64,000 nt of DNA from positions 34,362 through 98,361 of the forward strand of contig JAIYCQ010000031.1 of the NCBI GenBank assembly GCA_027487945.1, given 5' to 3'. Under the pieces are notes generated by a model. That model was not told the DNA's origin. It saw only the letters and a program-made list of their open reading frames with translations, and made no database searches. Source of the DNA: Caulobacteraceae bacterium. GTDB taxonomy: Bacteria > Pseudomonadota > Alphaproteobacteria > Caulobacterales > Caulobacteraceae. Shown here one piece after another: positions 45,017 through 53,152 of the stretch. Within the stretch, counting starts at the first letter, position 1. The number at the start of each line of letters is the position of its first letter. A program made the position numbers and the translations under genes.

Positions 45017-45514
45017 ATGTCCGATCAGACCGCCCAGGAACCGACGATGGAGGAGATTCTCGCCTCCATCCGCCGCATCATCTCCGAGGACGACGCACCG
45101 CCCGCGCCTGCGCCGGAGCCCGCACCCCAGCCTGAACCCGTCATGGCGGCGCCGGCGCCGGTCGCGCCCGTCGAGGACGAGGATGACGACGTTCTGGAAC
45201 TGACCGAGACAGTCGATCCTGTCGGCTCGGTGCAGACTGTCGGCGATCTCGACGTCTACAGCCCCGCGCCGAAGGCCGAGCCCGAGCCGGCGTGGGAACC
45301 GGAACCCGAGCCGGAACCGGCCTTCATGGCCGATCCTGCCCCGTCCGCGGCGGCCTTCGTCCCGACCGGCGACATCCGCATCCATGGCGACATGACCATC
45401 ACCGAGCTGGTGCGGGTCATCCTGGAGCCGCAGCTGAAGCAGTGGGCCGACGAGAACCTCGACGAGATCGTCCGCTCGGTCCTGCGCGAAAAGCTCGAGC
45501 GAGTATTCCGCTAA
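45017..45514 (+). CDS. popZ: PopZ polar organizing protein
   Basis: About 165 residues. The N-terminal helix (TMEEILASIRRIISEDD) is almost identical, as I recall it, to C. crescentus PopZ and is the partner-binding region. A Pro/Glu/Asp-rich disordered linker spans residues ~28-120, including LELTETVDPVGSVQTVGDLDVYSP. The C-terminal ITELVRVILEPQLKQWADENLDEIV and following helix form the oligomerisation region. PopZ builds a polar scaffold that tethers the ParB-bound origin and recruits cell-cycle regulators. It is slightly shorter than the 177-residue Caulobacter protein. The popZ-valS order is as I recall from Caulobacter. I chose the ATG at 45017 because it begins the conserved helix. Confidence 0.93.
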   Translation: MSDQTAQEPTMEEILASIRRIISEDDAPPAPAPEPAPQPEPVMAAPAPVAPVEDEDDDVLELTETVDPVGSVQTVGDLDVYSPAPKAEPEPAWEPEPEPEPAFMADPAPSAAAFVPTGDIRIHGDMTITELVRVILEPQLKQWADENLDEIVRSVLREKLERVFR

Positions 45515-45582
45515 GCCATAAAGGGCGGAGGGGAAGCCTTCCGCCTTGCCGCTTCGCGATCCCGATCACCTTTGATAGAGAC

Positions 45583-45613
45583 CGGCGGCCCGCTCTCGCG
45601 GAGCCGCCGTTTT
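45583..45613 (+). terminator. Rho-independent terminator between popZ and valS
   Basis: Seven-base GC arms CGGCGGC and GCCGCCG around a 13-base loop, followed by TTTT and C. It starts 69 bases after the popZ stop and ends 15 bases before the valS ATG, so valS may have its own promoter inside or upstream of it, or the hairpin may act as a leader attenuator. Confidence 0.6.
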
Positions 45614-45628
45614 CATTAGCGACATCCG

Positions 45629-48334
45629 ATGCTTGAAAAGACCTTCGATCCCAAGACCGTCGAGCCGCGCCTCTACGCGGCCTGGGAAGAGTCCGGCGCC
45701 TTCGCCCCGACCGATGACCCGAACGCCGAGCCGTTCAGCATCGTCATTCCGCCGCCCAACGTCACCGGCAGCCTGCATATCGGCCATGCGCTGAACAACA
45801 CCCTGCAGGATGTGCTGATCCGCTTCCAGCGCATGCGTGGCAAGGCGGCGCTGTGGCTGCCCGGCACCGACCACGCCGGCATCGCCACCCAGATGGTCGT
45901 CGAACGCCAGCTGGCCCAGGCCGGCAACGTCGGCCGACGCGAGATGGGCCGCGAGGCCTTTGTCGACAAGATCTGGGAATGGAAGGCCCAGAGCAGCGGC
46001 ACGATCCAGAACCAGCTGCGGCGCCTCGGCGCCAGCTGCGACTGGTCGCGCGAGCGCTTCACCCTCGACGAGGGGCTGTCGGCCGCCGTGCGCAAGGTCT
46101 TCGTCCAGCTCTACAAGGACGGCCTGATCTACCGCGACAAGCGACTGGTGAACTGGGATCCGCACTTCCAGACGGCCATCTCGGACCTCGAGGTCGAGCA
46201 GAAGGAGGTCGACGGCGCCTACTGGCACTTCGCCTATCCGCTGGAGAACGGCGTCACCTACCCGTTCCCCGTCGCCTTCGATGACGACGGCAAGGCCACC
46301 GAATGGGAGACGCGCGACTACATCGTCGTCGCCACCACCCGGCCGGAGACGATGCTGGGCGACACCGCCGTGGCCGTTCATCCCGACGACGCGCGCTATC
46401 AGGGCCTGATCGGCAAGACGGTGAAGCTGCCGATCGTCGGCCGTTCGATCCCCATCGTCGCCGACGACTACGCCGACCCGACCAAGGGCTCCGGCGCGGT
46501 GAAGATCACCCCGGCCCACGACTTCAACGACTTCGAGGTCGGCAAACGGCACGGCCTGGAGGCGATCAACATCCTCGATGCCTGGGGGAAGATCACCGGC
46601 CCGGCGCCGGCGGACTTTATCGGCGTCGACCGCTTCGTGGCTCGGAAGATGATCATCGAGCGCTTCGAGCAGCTGGAGCTGCTCAAGGCCATCGAAAAGA
46701 CCCGCCACATGGTGCCGCACGGCGACCGTTCCGGCGTGGTCATCGAGCCCTGGCTGACCGACCAGTGGTACGTCGACGCCGCCACCCTGGCCAGACCGGC
46801 CATCGCGGCGGTCGAGAACGGAGACACCGTCTTCGAGCCCAGGAACTGGGACAAGACCTACTTCGAATGGATGCGGAACATCCAGCCGTGGTGCATCAGC
46901 CGCCAGCTGTGGTGGGGTCACCGGATCCCGGCCTGGTATGACGCTGATGGCGCCGTCTATGTCGCCGAGACCGAAGCCGAGGCGGTCGCCGCCGCCGGCG
47001 GCAAGACGCTGACCCAGGACGAGGACGTCCTCGACACCTGGTTCTCCTCGGGCCTGTGGCCGTTCTCGACCATGGGCTGGCCGGAGAAGACCTCCGACCT
47101 CGAGCGCTTCTACCCGACCCATACCCTCGTCACCGGCTTCGACATCATCTTCTTCTGGGTCGCCCGGATGATGATGATGGGCCTGCACTTCACCGGCCAG
47201 GTTCCGTTCCAGCGCGTGGTCATCAACGCCCTGGTCCGGGACGCGTCCGGCGCCAAGATGAGCAAGTCCAAGGGCAACGTCATGGACCCCCTGGAGCTTA
47301 TCGACCAGTACGGCTGCGACGCCCTGCGCTTCACCCTGACGGCCATGTCCGGCCAGGCGCGCGACATCAAGCTGTCGCCGCAGCGGATTGAAGGCTATCG
47401 CAATTTCGGCACCAAGCTGTGGAACGCCACCCGCTTCACCCAGATGAACGAGTGCGCCCGCGTCGAGGGCTTCGACCCGTCGACGGTTCAGCAGACGATC
47501 AACAAATGGGTCCGCGGCGAACTGGTCAGGACCGCCGCCCAGGTCACGGAAGCGCTGGAGACCTGCGGCTTCGACGGCGCCACGGCGGCCCTCTACCGCT
47601 TCATCTGGAACGTCTACTGCGACTGGTACCTGGAGCTGGCCAAGCCGATCCTCAACGGCTCGGACGAGGCGGCCAAGGCCGAGACGCGGGCCATGGTCGC
47701 CTGGACCCTCGACCAGATCCTGGTGTTGCTGCACCCGGTCATGCCCTTCATCACCGAGGAGCTCTGGGCGAAGACGGCGGAAGAGGGCGGTCCCGCCCGG
47801 GCCGGCCTGCTGATCGCCCAGCGTTGGCCTGCCTATGATCAGGCCTGGGTCGACGCGAGCGCGGAGGCCGAGATCGGCTGGCTGGTCGATCTGGTCACCG
47901 AGATCCGCTCGATCCGCGCCGAGATGAATGTGCCGCCGGGCGCCCGCGTGCCGCTGACGCTCAGCGGCGCCGGCGACGTGACCCTGGCCCGGCTGGAGCG
48001 GCACCGCGACCTGCTGATGACCCTGGCCCGGCTGGACAGCGCCGGTCCCGGCGAGGCGCCGGCCGGCTCCGTGCCGTTTGTGACCGGAGAGGCGACCGCC
48101 GCCCTGGCCATCGCCGACTTCATCGACCTGGCGGCCGAGCGCGCGCGCCTGACCAAGGAGATCGCCGGCCACGACGCCGACATCGAACGGGTCAACCGCA
48201 AGCTGGGCAACCCCGACTTCCTGGCCAAGGCCAAGGAAGAGGTCATCGAGGAGAATCGCGAGAAGCTCGCCGAAGCTCAGGCCGCGCGGGCCAAGCTGGA
48301 AGCGGCGCTGGGTCGACTGTCGGCCGTCGCGTAG
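45629..48334 (+). CDS. valS: Valine--tRNA ligase
   Basis: 901 residues. The class I HIGH motif is in [14 protein letters not shown] (50-53) and KMSKS is at about 543-547 in [14 protein letters not shown]. The CP1 editing domain is recognisable by [19 protein letters not shown]. The anticodon-binding domain contains [18 protein letters not shown], and the final ~70 residues form the ValS-typical coiled coil ([25 protein letters not shown]). It charges tRNA-Val and hydrolyses Thr-tRNA-Val. It follows popZ. A small unknown gene begins 12 bases after the stop. Confidence 0.97.
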   Translation: MLEKTFDPKTVEPRLYAAWEESGAFAPTDDPNAEPFSIVIPPPNVTGSLHIGHALNNTLQDVLIRFQRMRGKAALWLPGTDHAGIATQMVVERQLAQAGNVGRREMGREAFVDKIWEWKAQSSGTIQNQLRRLGASCDWSRERFTLDEGLSAAVRKVFVQLYKDGLIYRDKRLVNWDPHFQTAISDLEVEQKEVDGAYWHFAYPLENGVTYPFPVAFDDDGKATEWETRDYIVVATTRPETMLGDTAVAVHPDDARYQGLIGKTVKLPIVGRSIPIVADDYADPTKGSGAVKITPAHDFNDFEVGKRHGLEAINILDAWGKITGPAPADFIGVDRFVARKMIIERFEQLELLKAIEKTRHMVPHGDRSGVVIEPWLTDQWYVDAATLARPAIAAVENGDTVFEPRNWDKTYFEWMRNIQPWCISRQLWWGHRIPAWYDADGAVYVAETEAEAVAAAGGKTLTQDEDVLDTWFSSGLWPFSTMGWPEKTSDLERFYPTHTLVTGFDIIFFWVARMMMMGLHFTGQVPFQRVVINALVRDASGAKMSKSKGNVMDPLELIDQYGCDALRFTLTAMSGQARDIKLSPQRIEGYRNFGTKLWNATRFTQMNECARVEGFDPSTVQQTINKWVRGELVRTAAQVTEALETCGFDGATAALYRFIWNVYCDWYLELAKPILNGSDEAAKAETRAMVAWTLDQILVLLHPVMPFITEELWAKTAEEGGPARAGLLIAQRWPAYDQAWVDASAEAEIGWLVDLVTEIRSIRAEMNVPPGARVPLTLSGAGDVTLARLERHRDLLMTLARLDSAGPGEAPAGSVPFVTGEATAALAIADFIDLAAERARLTKEIAGHDADIERVNRKLGNPDFLAKAKEEVIEENREKLAEAQAARAKLEAALGRLSAVA

Positions 48335-48346
48335 GGAGATCGACCG

Positions 48347-48658
48347 ATGGCGTTTGAGGATGTCGTGTTCACCGTGGTGGTCGAGACGGTGATCAATGGC
48401 GAGGCCGAGGTATCGGAGCCGGCCTCCTTCACCCTGGCGGGCGTACAGGTGATCGCCGAAACGGTCACCGGCCCGGACGGCGCGCCGGTGCTGAGGGTTC
48501 GCGCCGGACCGCCGATCCAGCCGGGGTTCGCCCGGTTCGAGAAGACCTTCATGGCCCCTGCGACCTTCAAGCTCTATCGCAACGGCAAGCCGCTGCAGGC
48601 GGAGGTCGTGCGCAACACGTTCGCGGCGACGATGCTGGACCTCTCCAACCAGGCTTGA
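48347..48658 (+). CDS. Small conserved-looking hypothetical protein
   Basis: 103 residues with no signal peptide or transmembrane segment. Predicted mostly beta: alternating hydrophobics in VVFTVVVETVINGEAEV and FKLYRNGKPLQAEVV. GGGAG lies nine to ten bases before the ATG, and it is 12 bases after valS, so it is probably expressed from the valS transcript. I recognise no family. It might contribute to translation or simply ride along; there is no evidence for a function. Confidence 0.65.
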   Translation: MAFEDVVFTVVVETVINGEAEVSEPASFTLAGVQVIAETVTGPDGAPVLRVRAGPPIQPGFARFEKTFMAPATFKLYRNGKPLQAEVVRNTFAATMLDLSNQA

Positions 48659-48707
48659 GGGGCGTTCACCGGTCCCGGTGGCGACCAGGACCGGCGTCGC
48701 ACGGAGG

Positions 48708-49211
48708 CTAGACCCTGTCCGGCGCCGGACCGTCGAAGGGCTGGAGCGTCCTGGCCAGACGTCGCAGCAGCTCGACCAGCGCTGTCCGCCGGAACAGGCC
48801 CAGCAGCAGGGCCGCAAAGGTCAGGTTGGTGCAGGCGGCGATGAACAGCCCTGCGCCGTCGCTGTTGGGATCGATCCCCAGCGGGGTGAAGAGGTGGAAG
48901 CTCACCGCCCCGGTCATGACCAGCAGCCCGGCCAGCGCGCCCCCCGCCTGCAGGTGCTTGAATCGCGGGTGCAGGCCGACCAGGAGCAGGGTCGCGGCCA
49001 GAAGCTCGATCGCGCCGATCACATACTGCGAGAACAGCCCGGTATGGCCGAACAGCCCGGCGGCGCCCAGCGTCCCGGCCCAGCCGTCGAGGCGGCCGAA
49101 GATCTCCTGGGTGTTGGGATGGTCGGTGAACTTGAACCGCAGACTGTCGAGGAAGATGACCGCCATGAACACGGCCATCAGGTCCGGGATGTATTTCAGA
49201 TAGCGTTTCAT
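48708..49211 (-). CDS. DoxX-like membrane protein
   Basis: 167 residues with four hydrophobic helices: IPDLMAVFMAVIFLDSLRF, the segment around YVIGAIELLAATLLLVGLH, AGGALAGLLVMTGAVSF and FIAACTNLTFAALLLGL. The pattern of one helix, a loop of about 50 residues and then three helices with conserved Glu and His is that of DoxX/DoxD-like proteins. Function is unclear; homologues are linked to redox stress or quinone chemistry. It is ten bases downstream of a YHS-domain gene on the same strand, which supports an oxidative or metal context. Confidence 0.8.
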   Translation of the reverse strand: MKRYLKYIPDLMAVFMAVIFLDSLRFKFTDHPNTQEIFGRLDGWAGTLGAAGLFGHTGLFSQYVIGAIELLAATLLLVGLHPRFKHLQAGGALAGLLVMTGAVSFHLFTPLGIDPNSDGAGLFIAACTNLTFAALLLGLFRRTALVELLRRLARTLQPFDGPAPDRV

Positions 49212-49221
49212 CGGCCCGGCC

Positions 49222-49674
49222 CTACCTGCCCAGCACCGACGGCCAGTTGCCGTCGCCCTTGCGGATGAAGCCGGGGATGTCCTTGACCCACTTGCTCTGA
49301 ACGTCGTCGTTGTAGTTCAGGTACAGCTTGCCGCCGACGATCTTCCAGTTCCGGGGATCGCCCTTGGCCGTGTAGCCCTGGGCCACGGCCCAGGCGCAGT
49401 ATCCGCCGTACTGCGGCGCATAGGCGGCGGGGCTCGCCTTGAACTTCGCGAGATTGGCGGCGGAGCTGAACCGCCAGGTCGTGCCTTTCCAGACCGTCGA
49501 GAAGGCGGCGTCGCCCTTCACAGGGGCGCCTTGCGTAAAGTAGGCGACCACGTCGTAGCCGCCGGCGGCCACGTCCGAGAGCGGGGCGGTGTAAACAGGC
49601 GGCTTCGCGGCGAAGGCCGGCGCCGCCGGCGCGACGCAGGCGATGAGCGCCATGGCGAGGATAACGGGTTTCAT
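49222..49674 (-). CDS. YHS domain exported protein
   Basis: 150 residues. A Sec signal (ILAMALIACVAPAAPAFA) is followed by a YHS-type region: GYDVVAYFTQGAPVKGDAAFSTVWKGTTWRFSSAANLAKFKASPAAYAPQYGGYCAWAV. This is the secreted YHS form found widely in proteobacteria; the Cys in GGYCAWAV is conserved in it. Metal binding is suggested for the family but not proven. A YNDDVQSKWVKDIPG tail is also typical. It lies between the AhpD-like and DoxX-like genes, all on the minus strand. Confidence 0.88.
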   Translation of the reverse strand: MKPVILAMALIACVAPAAPAFAAKPPVYTAPLSDVAAGGYDVVAYFTQGAPVKGDAAFSTVWKGTTWRFSSAANLAKFKASPAAYAPQYGGYCAWAVAQGYTAKGDPRNWKIVGGKLYLNYNDDVQSKWVKDIPGFIRKGDGNWPSVLGR

Positions 49675-49689
49675 GTCGGGAGCCTCTGG

Positions 49690-50253
49690 TCAGGCCGCGC
49701 GCCGGCCGGCCACGAAGGCGTCGGCGACGAGGGGCGGGTCGAGCGGGGTTTCGGCGATGTGGTTGACGTAGTTGCTGAGCGTCTTCAGCCCGACCGCCAG
49801 GATGATCTCCATGGCGTTGGCGCGGGTGAAGCCGGCGGCCAGGAAGGCGTCGAGGTCGGCATCGGCGACGAAGCCGCGATCCTGGATCATGCGGACGGTG
49901 AAGCCTCTGAGCGCCTCCAGCCGGTCGTCGGCAAGCGGGCGGCGCGCCCGGACGGCGGCGATGGACGCTTCGTCGAGCTCGGTGTCCCTGGCCCGGACCG
50001 TATGGGCCGGGGTGCAGTAGTGGCTGTCGTGCTCCACCGAGACGGCCAGCAGGATCAGCGCCCGCTCGGTGGCGGTGAAGTCGGCCTTGCGGAAGATGGC
50101 CGACAGGGTGGCGTAGCCTTCGAGCAGCGCCGGAGCTTCGGCCATCTGGGCGACCAGATTGGGCACATAGCCCAGGGTTCGATTGGCCTCCTCCATGATC
50201 GGTTTGGAGGCGAAGGGCGCTGTGGCGCGGGTGTGGAGTGGGAAATCAGCCAT
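49690..50253 (-). CDS. Carboxymuconolactone decarboxylase/AhpD-like protein, single-Cys site
   Basis: About 187 residues, all helical. FTATERALILLAVSVEHDSHYCTPAHTVRARDTELDE matches the CMD/AhpD active-site helix. The usual CxxC is reduced to one Cys (SHYC), with the following His retained. Classical AhpD peroxidatic disulfide chemistry is therefore unlikely. I used the ATG at 50253; an ATG at 50280 would add nine residues. The gene is divergent from a LysR-type regulator and upstream of the YHS and DoxX genes, which probably makes a three-gene unit under LysR control. Confidence 0.82.
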   Translation of the reverse strand: MADFPLHTRATAPFASKPIMEEANRTLGYVPNLVAQMAEAPALLEGYATLSAIFRKADFTATERALILLAVSVEHDSHYCTPAHTVRARDTELDEASIAAVRARRPLADDRLEALRGFTVRMIQDRGFVADADLDAFLAAGFTRANAMEIILAVGLKTLSNYVNHIAETPLDPPLVADAFVAGRRAA

Positions 50254-50291
50254 GACCGGACTATCCGCCAATGCTGCCATGGCGATAACGC

Positions 50292-50327
50292 TGTCATTTG
50301 ACACCATATACATGCCAGAAGTGCATG
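50292..50327. promoter_or_regulatory. Two inverted repeats between AhpD-like and lysR genes
   Basis: TGTCA-TT-TGACA at 50292-50303 and CATGC-N7-GCATG at 50311-50327 lie in the 75-base divergent gap. The second fits the T-N11-A shape bound by LysR regulators and nearly touches the lysR ATG, which would allow autoregulation. Confidence 0.45.
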
Positions 50328-50328
50328 A

Positions 50329-51204
50329 ATGGATCGCCTCGACGCTTACCGTCTCTTCGTCCGCGCGGCGGACACCGGCGCTATCTCGCGGGCGGCGCGG
50401 GAGATGGGTCTCGGCCAGCCCGCCGCCAGTCGGCTGCTCGACGCGCTCGAGGCTCGGCTGGGCGCGCGCCTCTTCACCCGCACCACGCGGCGGCTGGTGC
50501 TGACCGAGGCCGGCGGCCTTGCTCTGGAGCGGGCGCGTGCTCTGCTGGCCGAGGCCGAGGGGCTGGAGGCCGCTGTAAAGGGTCTGGATCGCGCGCCGGC
50601 GGGGCTGCTGCGGATCGCGGCCTCGGTCGCCTTCGGCCGCGCCGCCCTCATCCCGCACGCCGCTGCCTTCCTCGACGCCCATCCGCAGATGCGCCTCGAC
50701 TTCGTGCTGAAGGACGAGCGGGTCGATCCGGTGGCCGATGCGGTGGATCTGACCTTCCGCCTCGGACTGCTGGAGGACAGTCGCCTGACGGTCCGTCGAC
50801 TGGGGGCCTACGAGCGCGTTCTGGTGGCGCGGCCGGGCGGGTGGGCCCCGCTGAAGCCCGACGACCTGCGGGCCGGGCCGACCATTGACTTCGCCGGCGT
50901 CGCCTACGGGCGGCGCTGGCCGCTGAGCGACGGCCGTCGCACGGTCGAGATCGAGGTGCGCGGCGAGACCCGCGCCAGCTCCGGCGAGGCGGTGGTCGAT
51001 CTTGCGGCCCAGGGCCTCGGCGTCGCCCTGCTGCCGACCTTCGCGGTCGCCGCGCCGCTGGCCGCAGGTCGGCTGGTCCGCGTTCTGGGCGACTGGACCG
51101 GCCCTTCGGTGGAGTTGCATGCCCTTTGGGCGGCGAAAGAACTGCCCCGCAAAGCCCGCGCTTTCCTCGATTTCATTGCGCCGAGGCTGGCGAGTTCCCG
51201 CTAG
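50329..51204 (+). CDS. LysR family transcriptional regulator
   Basis: 291 residues. The N-terminal winged helix-turn-helix is MDRLDAYRLFVRAADTGAISRAAREMGLGQPAASRLLDALEARLGARLF, followed by TRTTRRLVLTEAG, the usual LysR linker start. The C-terminal substrate-binding domain follows from residue ~90. It belongs to the subgroup whose targets are commonly divergent genes. Here the divergent AhpD-like, YHS and DoxX genes are the likely regulon. The inducer is unknown. Confidence 0.92.
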   Translation: MDRLDAYRLFVRAADTGAISRAAREMGLGQPAASRLLDALEARLGARLFTRTTRRLVLTEAGGLALERARALLAEAEGLEAAVKGLDRAPAGLLRIAASVAFGRAALIPHAAAFLDAHPQMRLDFVLKDERVDPVADAVDLTFRLGLLEDSRLTVRRLGAYERVLVARPGGWAPLKPDDLRAGPTIDFAGVAYGRRWPLSDGRRTVEIEVRGETRASSGEAVVDLAAQGLGVALLPTFAVAAPLAAGRLVRVLGDWTGPSVELHALWAAKELPRKARAFLDFIAPRLASSR

Positions 51205-51307
51205 GTCAAACGGATGTTTGCGCGCGAGGCCTGCCTGTGCTTTTGACGAGGCAAGGCCGCCGAAGAGCGCCGAGTCACCATTTCAGTGCCCTTAGGAGGT
51301 TCCGCGC

Positions 51308-53059
51308 ATGACCGACGCCGCCGCGTCCAATCCGTCCTGGCCCGCCATGTCTGTGAAGCAGGCCTACGCCATTCTGACGGCGCCGGGCATGCCCACCGAG
51401 ATGGAAGAGGTCGAGATCCGGGGCATCAAGACCCGGGTCTGGAAGAACGCCCCGCCGACCCTGCGCGACGTGGTCACCGTCGGCCGCGCCCACGGCGAGA
51501 AGATCTTCCTGGTCCACGAGGACGAGCGCGTCTCGTTCGAGGCCTTCCACCGCGCCGTCGCCGCCTTCGCCAAGGTGCTGGAGGCCAAGGGCGTCAAGAA
51601 GGGCGACCGGATCGCCATCGTCATGCGCAACCTGCCGGAATGGCCGGTGGCCTTCTATGCCGGCATGAGTCTCGGCGCGATCCTCACCCCGCTGAACGCC
51701 TGGTGGACCGGCCCGGAGCTGGAGTACGGCCTGACCGACTCCGGCAGCAAGATCTGCATCGTCGACGCCGAGCGGTTCGACCGCCTCGCCGAGCACTTCC
51801 CCAACTGCCCCGACCTGCAGCATGTCTTCGTCAGCCGCATGGTCGATGAGGTCGCCCACCCGTTCGTGACCAAGATCGAGGACAGCATCGGCGGCGCCAA
51901 CAGCTGGGCCGACCTGCCGGACCAGCCGCTGCCCACCACCCCGATCGAACAGGACGACGACGCGACCATCTTCTACACCTCGGGCACGACCGGGAAGCCG
52001 AAGGGCGCCCTCGCCACCCACCGGAACGTCAATTCCAACATCATGTCGGCCCTGTGCGCCGGCGCGCGGGCCTTCCTGCGTCGCGGGGAGCAGCCCCCGG
52101 CGCCTGATCCCACGCTGCCGCAGAAGGGGTCGCTGCTCAGCGTGCCCTTCTTCCACGCCACCGGCTGCTTCGCGGTGCTCAACCCGACGCTGTTCGCCGG
52201 CGCGAAGCTGGCGATGATGCGCAAGTGGGACCCCGAGGAGGCGATGAAGGTCATCGAGCGCGAACGGCTGACCTCGGCCGGCGGCGTTCCGACCATCGCC
52301 TGGCAGCTGATCGAGCATCCGGCCCGCGAGAAGTATGACCTCAGCTCCATCGAGAGCATGGCCTACGGCGGCGCGCCCTCGGCGCCCGAGCTGGTCCGCA
52401 AGATCAAGGAGATCTGGCCCAAGTCCCACGCCGGCAACGGCTGGGGCATGACCGAGACCTCGGCCACCGCCACCTCCAACTCGGCCGAGGACTACCAGAA
52501 CCGTCCCGACAGCTGCGGCCCGGCCGTGCCGGTCACCGACCTGAAGATCATGTCGGTCGAGGAGCCGCACGTCGAACTGCCGATCGGCGCGGTCGGCGAG
52601 CTGTGGTGCAAGGGCCCGCAGGTGGTGAAGGGCTACTGGAACAAGCCGGAGGCCACGGCCCAGACCTTCATCGACGGCTGGGTGAAGACCGGCGACCTCG
52701 CGCGCCTGGACGAGGAAGGCTTCTGCTTCATCATCGACCGGGCCAAGGACATGCTGATCCGCGGCGGTGAGAACATCTACTGCATCGAGGTCGAAAACGT
52801 CCTCTATGACCATCCGGCGGTGATGGACGCCGCCCTGGTCGGCGTCCCCCACAAGACGCTGGGCGAGGAGCCGGCCGCCGTCGTGACCCTGAAGGACGGC
52901 GCCCACGCCACCGAACAGGAGCTCCGCGCTTTCGTCGCCGACCGCCTGGCCGCCTTCAAGGTGCCGATCCGCGTCGAGTTCTGGCACGAGACCCTGCCGC
53001 GCAACGCCAACGGCAAGATCCTGAAGAACGAACTGAAGAAAATCTTCGTCGAGGGGTAG
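51308..53059 (+). CDS. Acyl-CoA synthetase (AMP-binding family)
   Basis: 583 residues. The P-loop-like AMP motif is IFYTSGTTGKPKGALATHRN near residue 220. The adenine-binding GWGMTETSAT, the hinge DGWVKTGDLARLDEEGFCFIIDRAKDMLIRGGENI and the C-terminal catalytic Lys in RNANGKILKNEL are all present. It activates a carboxylic acid to the acyl-CoA thioester via the adenylate. Chain length is not evident; medium- or long-chain fatty acids are likely. AGGAGG lies six bases before the ATG. Two hairpin repeats follow the stop. Confidence 0.93.
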   Translation: MTDAAASNPSWPAMSVKQAYAILTAPGMPTEMEEVEIRGIKTRVWKNAPPTLRDVVTVGRAHGEKIFLVHEDERVSFEAFHRAVAAFAKVLEAKGVKKGDRIAIVMRNLPEWPVAFYAGMSLGAILTPLNAWWTGPELEYGLTDSGSKICIVDAERFDRLAEHFPNCPDLQHVFVSRMVDEVAHPFVTKIEDSIGGANSWADLPDQPLPTTPIEQDDDATIFYTSGTTGKPKGALATHRNVNSNIMSALCAGARAFLRRGEQPPAPDPTLPQKGSLLSVPFFHATGCFAVLNPTLFAGAKLAMMRKWDPEEAMKVIERERLTSAGGVPTIAWQLIEHPAREKYDLSSIESMAYGGAPSAPELVRKIKEIWPKSHAGNGWGMTETSATATSNSAEDYQNRPDSCGPAVPVTDLKIMSVEEPHVELPIGAVGELWCKGPQVVKGYWNKPEATAQTFIDGWVKTGDLARLDEEGFCFIIDRAKDMLIRGGENIYCIEVENVLYDHPAVMDAALVGVPHKTLGEEPAAVVTLKDGAHATEQELRAFVADRLAAFKVPIRVEFWHETLPRNANGKILKNELKKIFVEG

Positions 53060-53067
53060 CCCCCACC

Positions 53068-53144
53068 GGGGACATGTACCGTGCACGGTACGTGTCCCCT
53101 GCGGCCTGCAGGCGGATCGGGACACGCACTGAAGTGCATGTCCC
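53068..53144. repeat. Tandem GGGGACA...TGTCCCC hairpin repeats
   Basis: Two adjacent palindromes between convergent genes. The first (53068-53099) has 16-base arms, GGGGACATGTACCGTG pairing with CACGGTACGTGTCCCC with one G-T. The second (53119-53144) has arms GGGACACGCACT and AGTGCATGTCCC around GA, with one mismatch. Both belong to the same dispersed family as those at 8655 and 18698. Confidence 0.7.
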
Positions 53145-53152
53145 CGGCCAAA

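Noticed and set aside
45566..48817. A very long open frame antisense to valS and neighbours
   Set aside because: High-GC DNA keeps antisense frames open; the translation is rich in Arg, Gly, His and Gln with no recognisable motif, whereas the plus-strand frame is clearly valyl-tRNA ligase.
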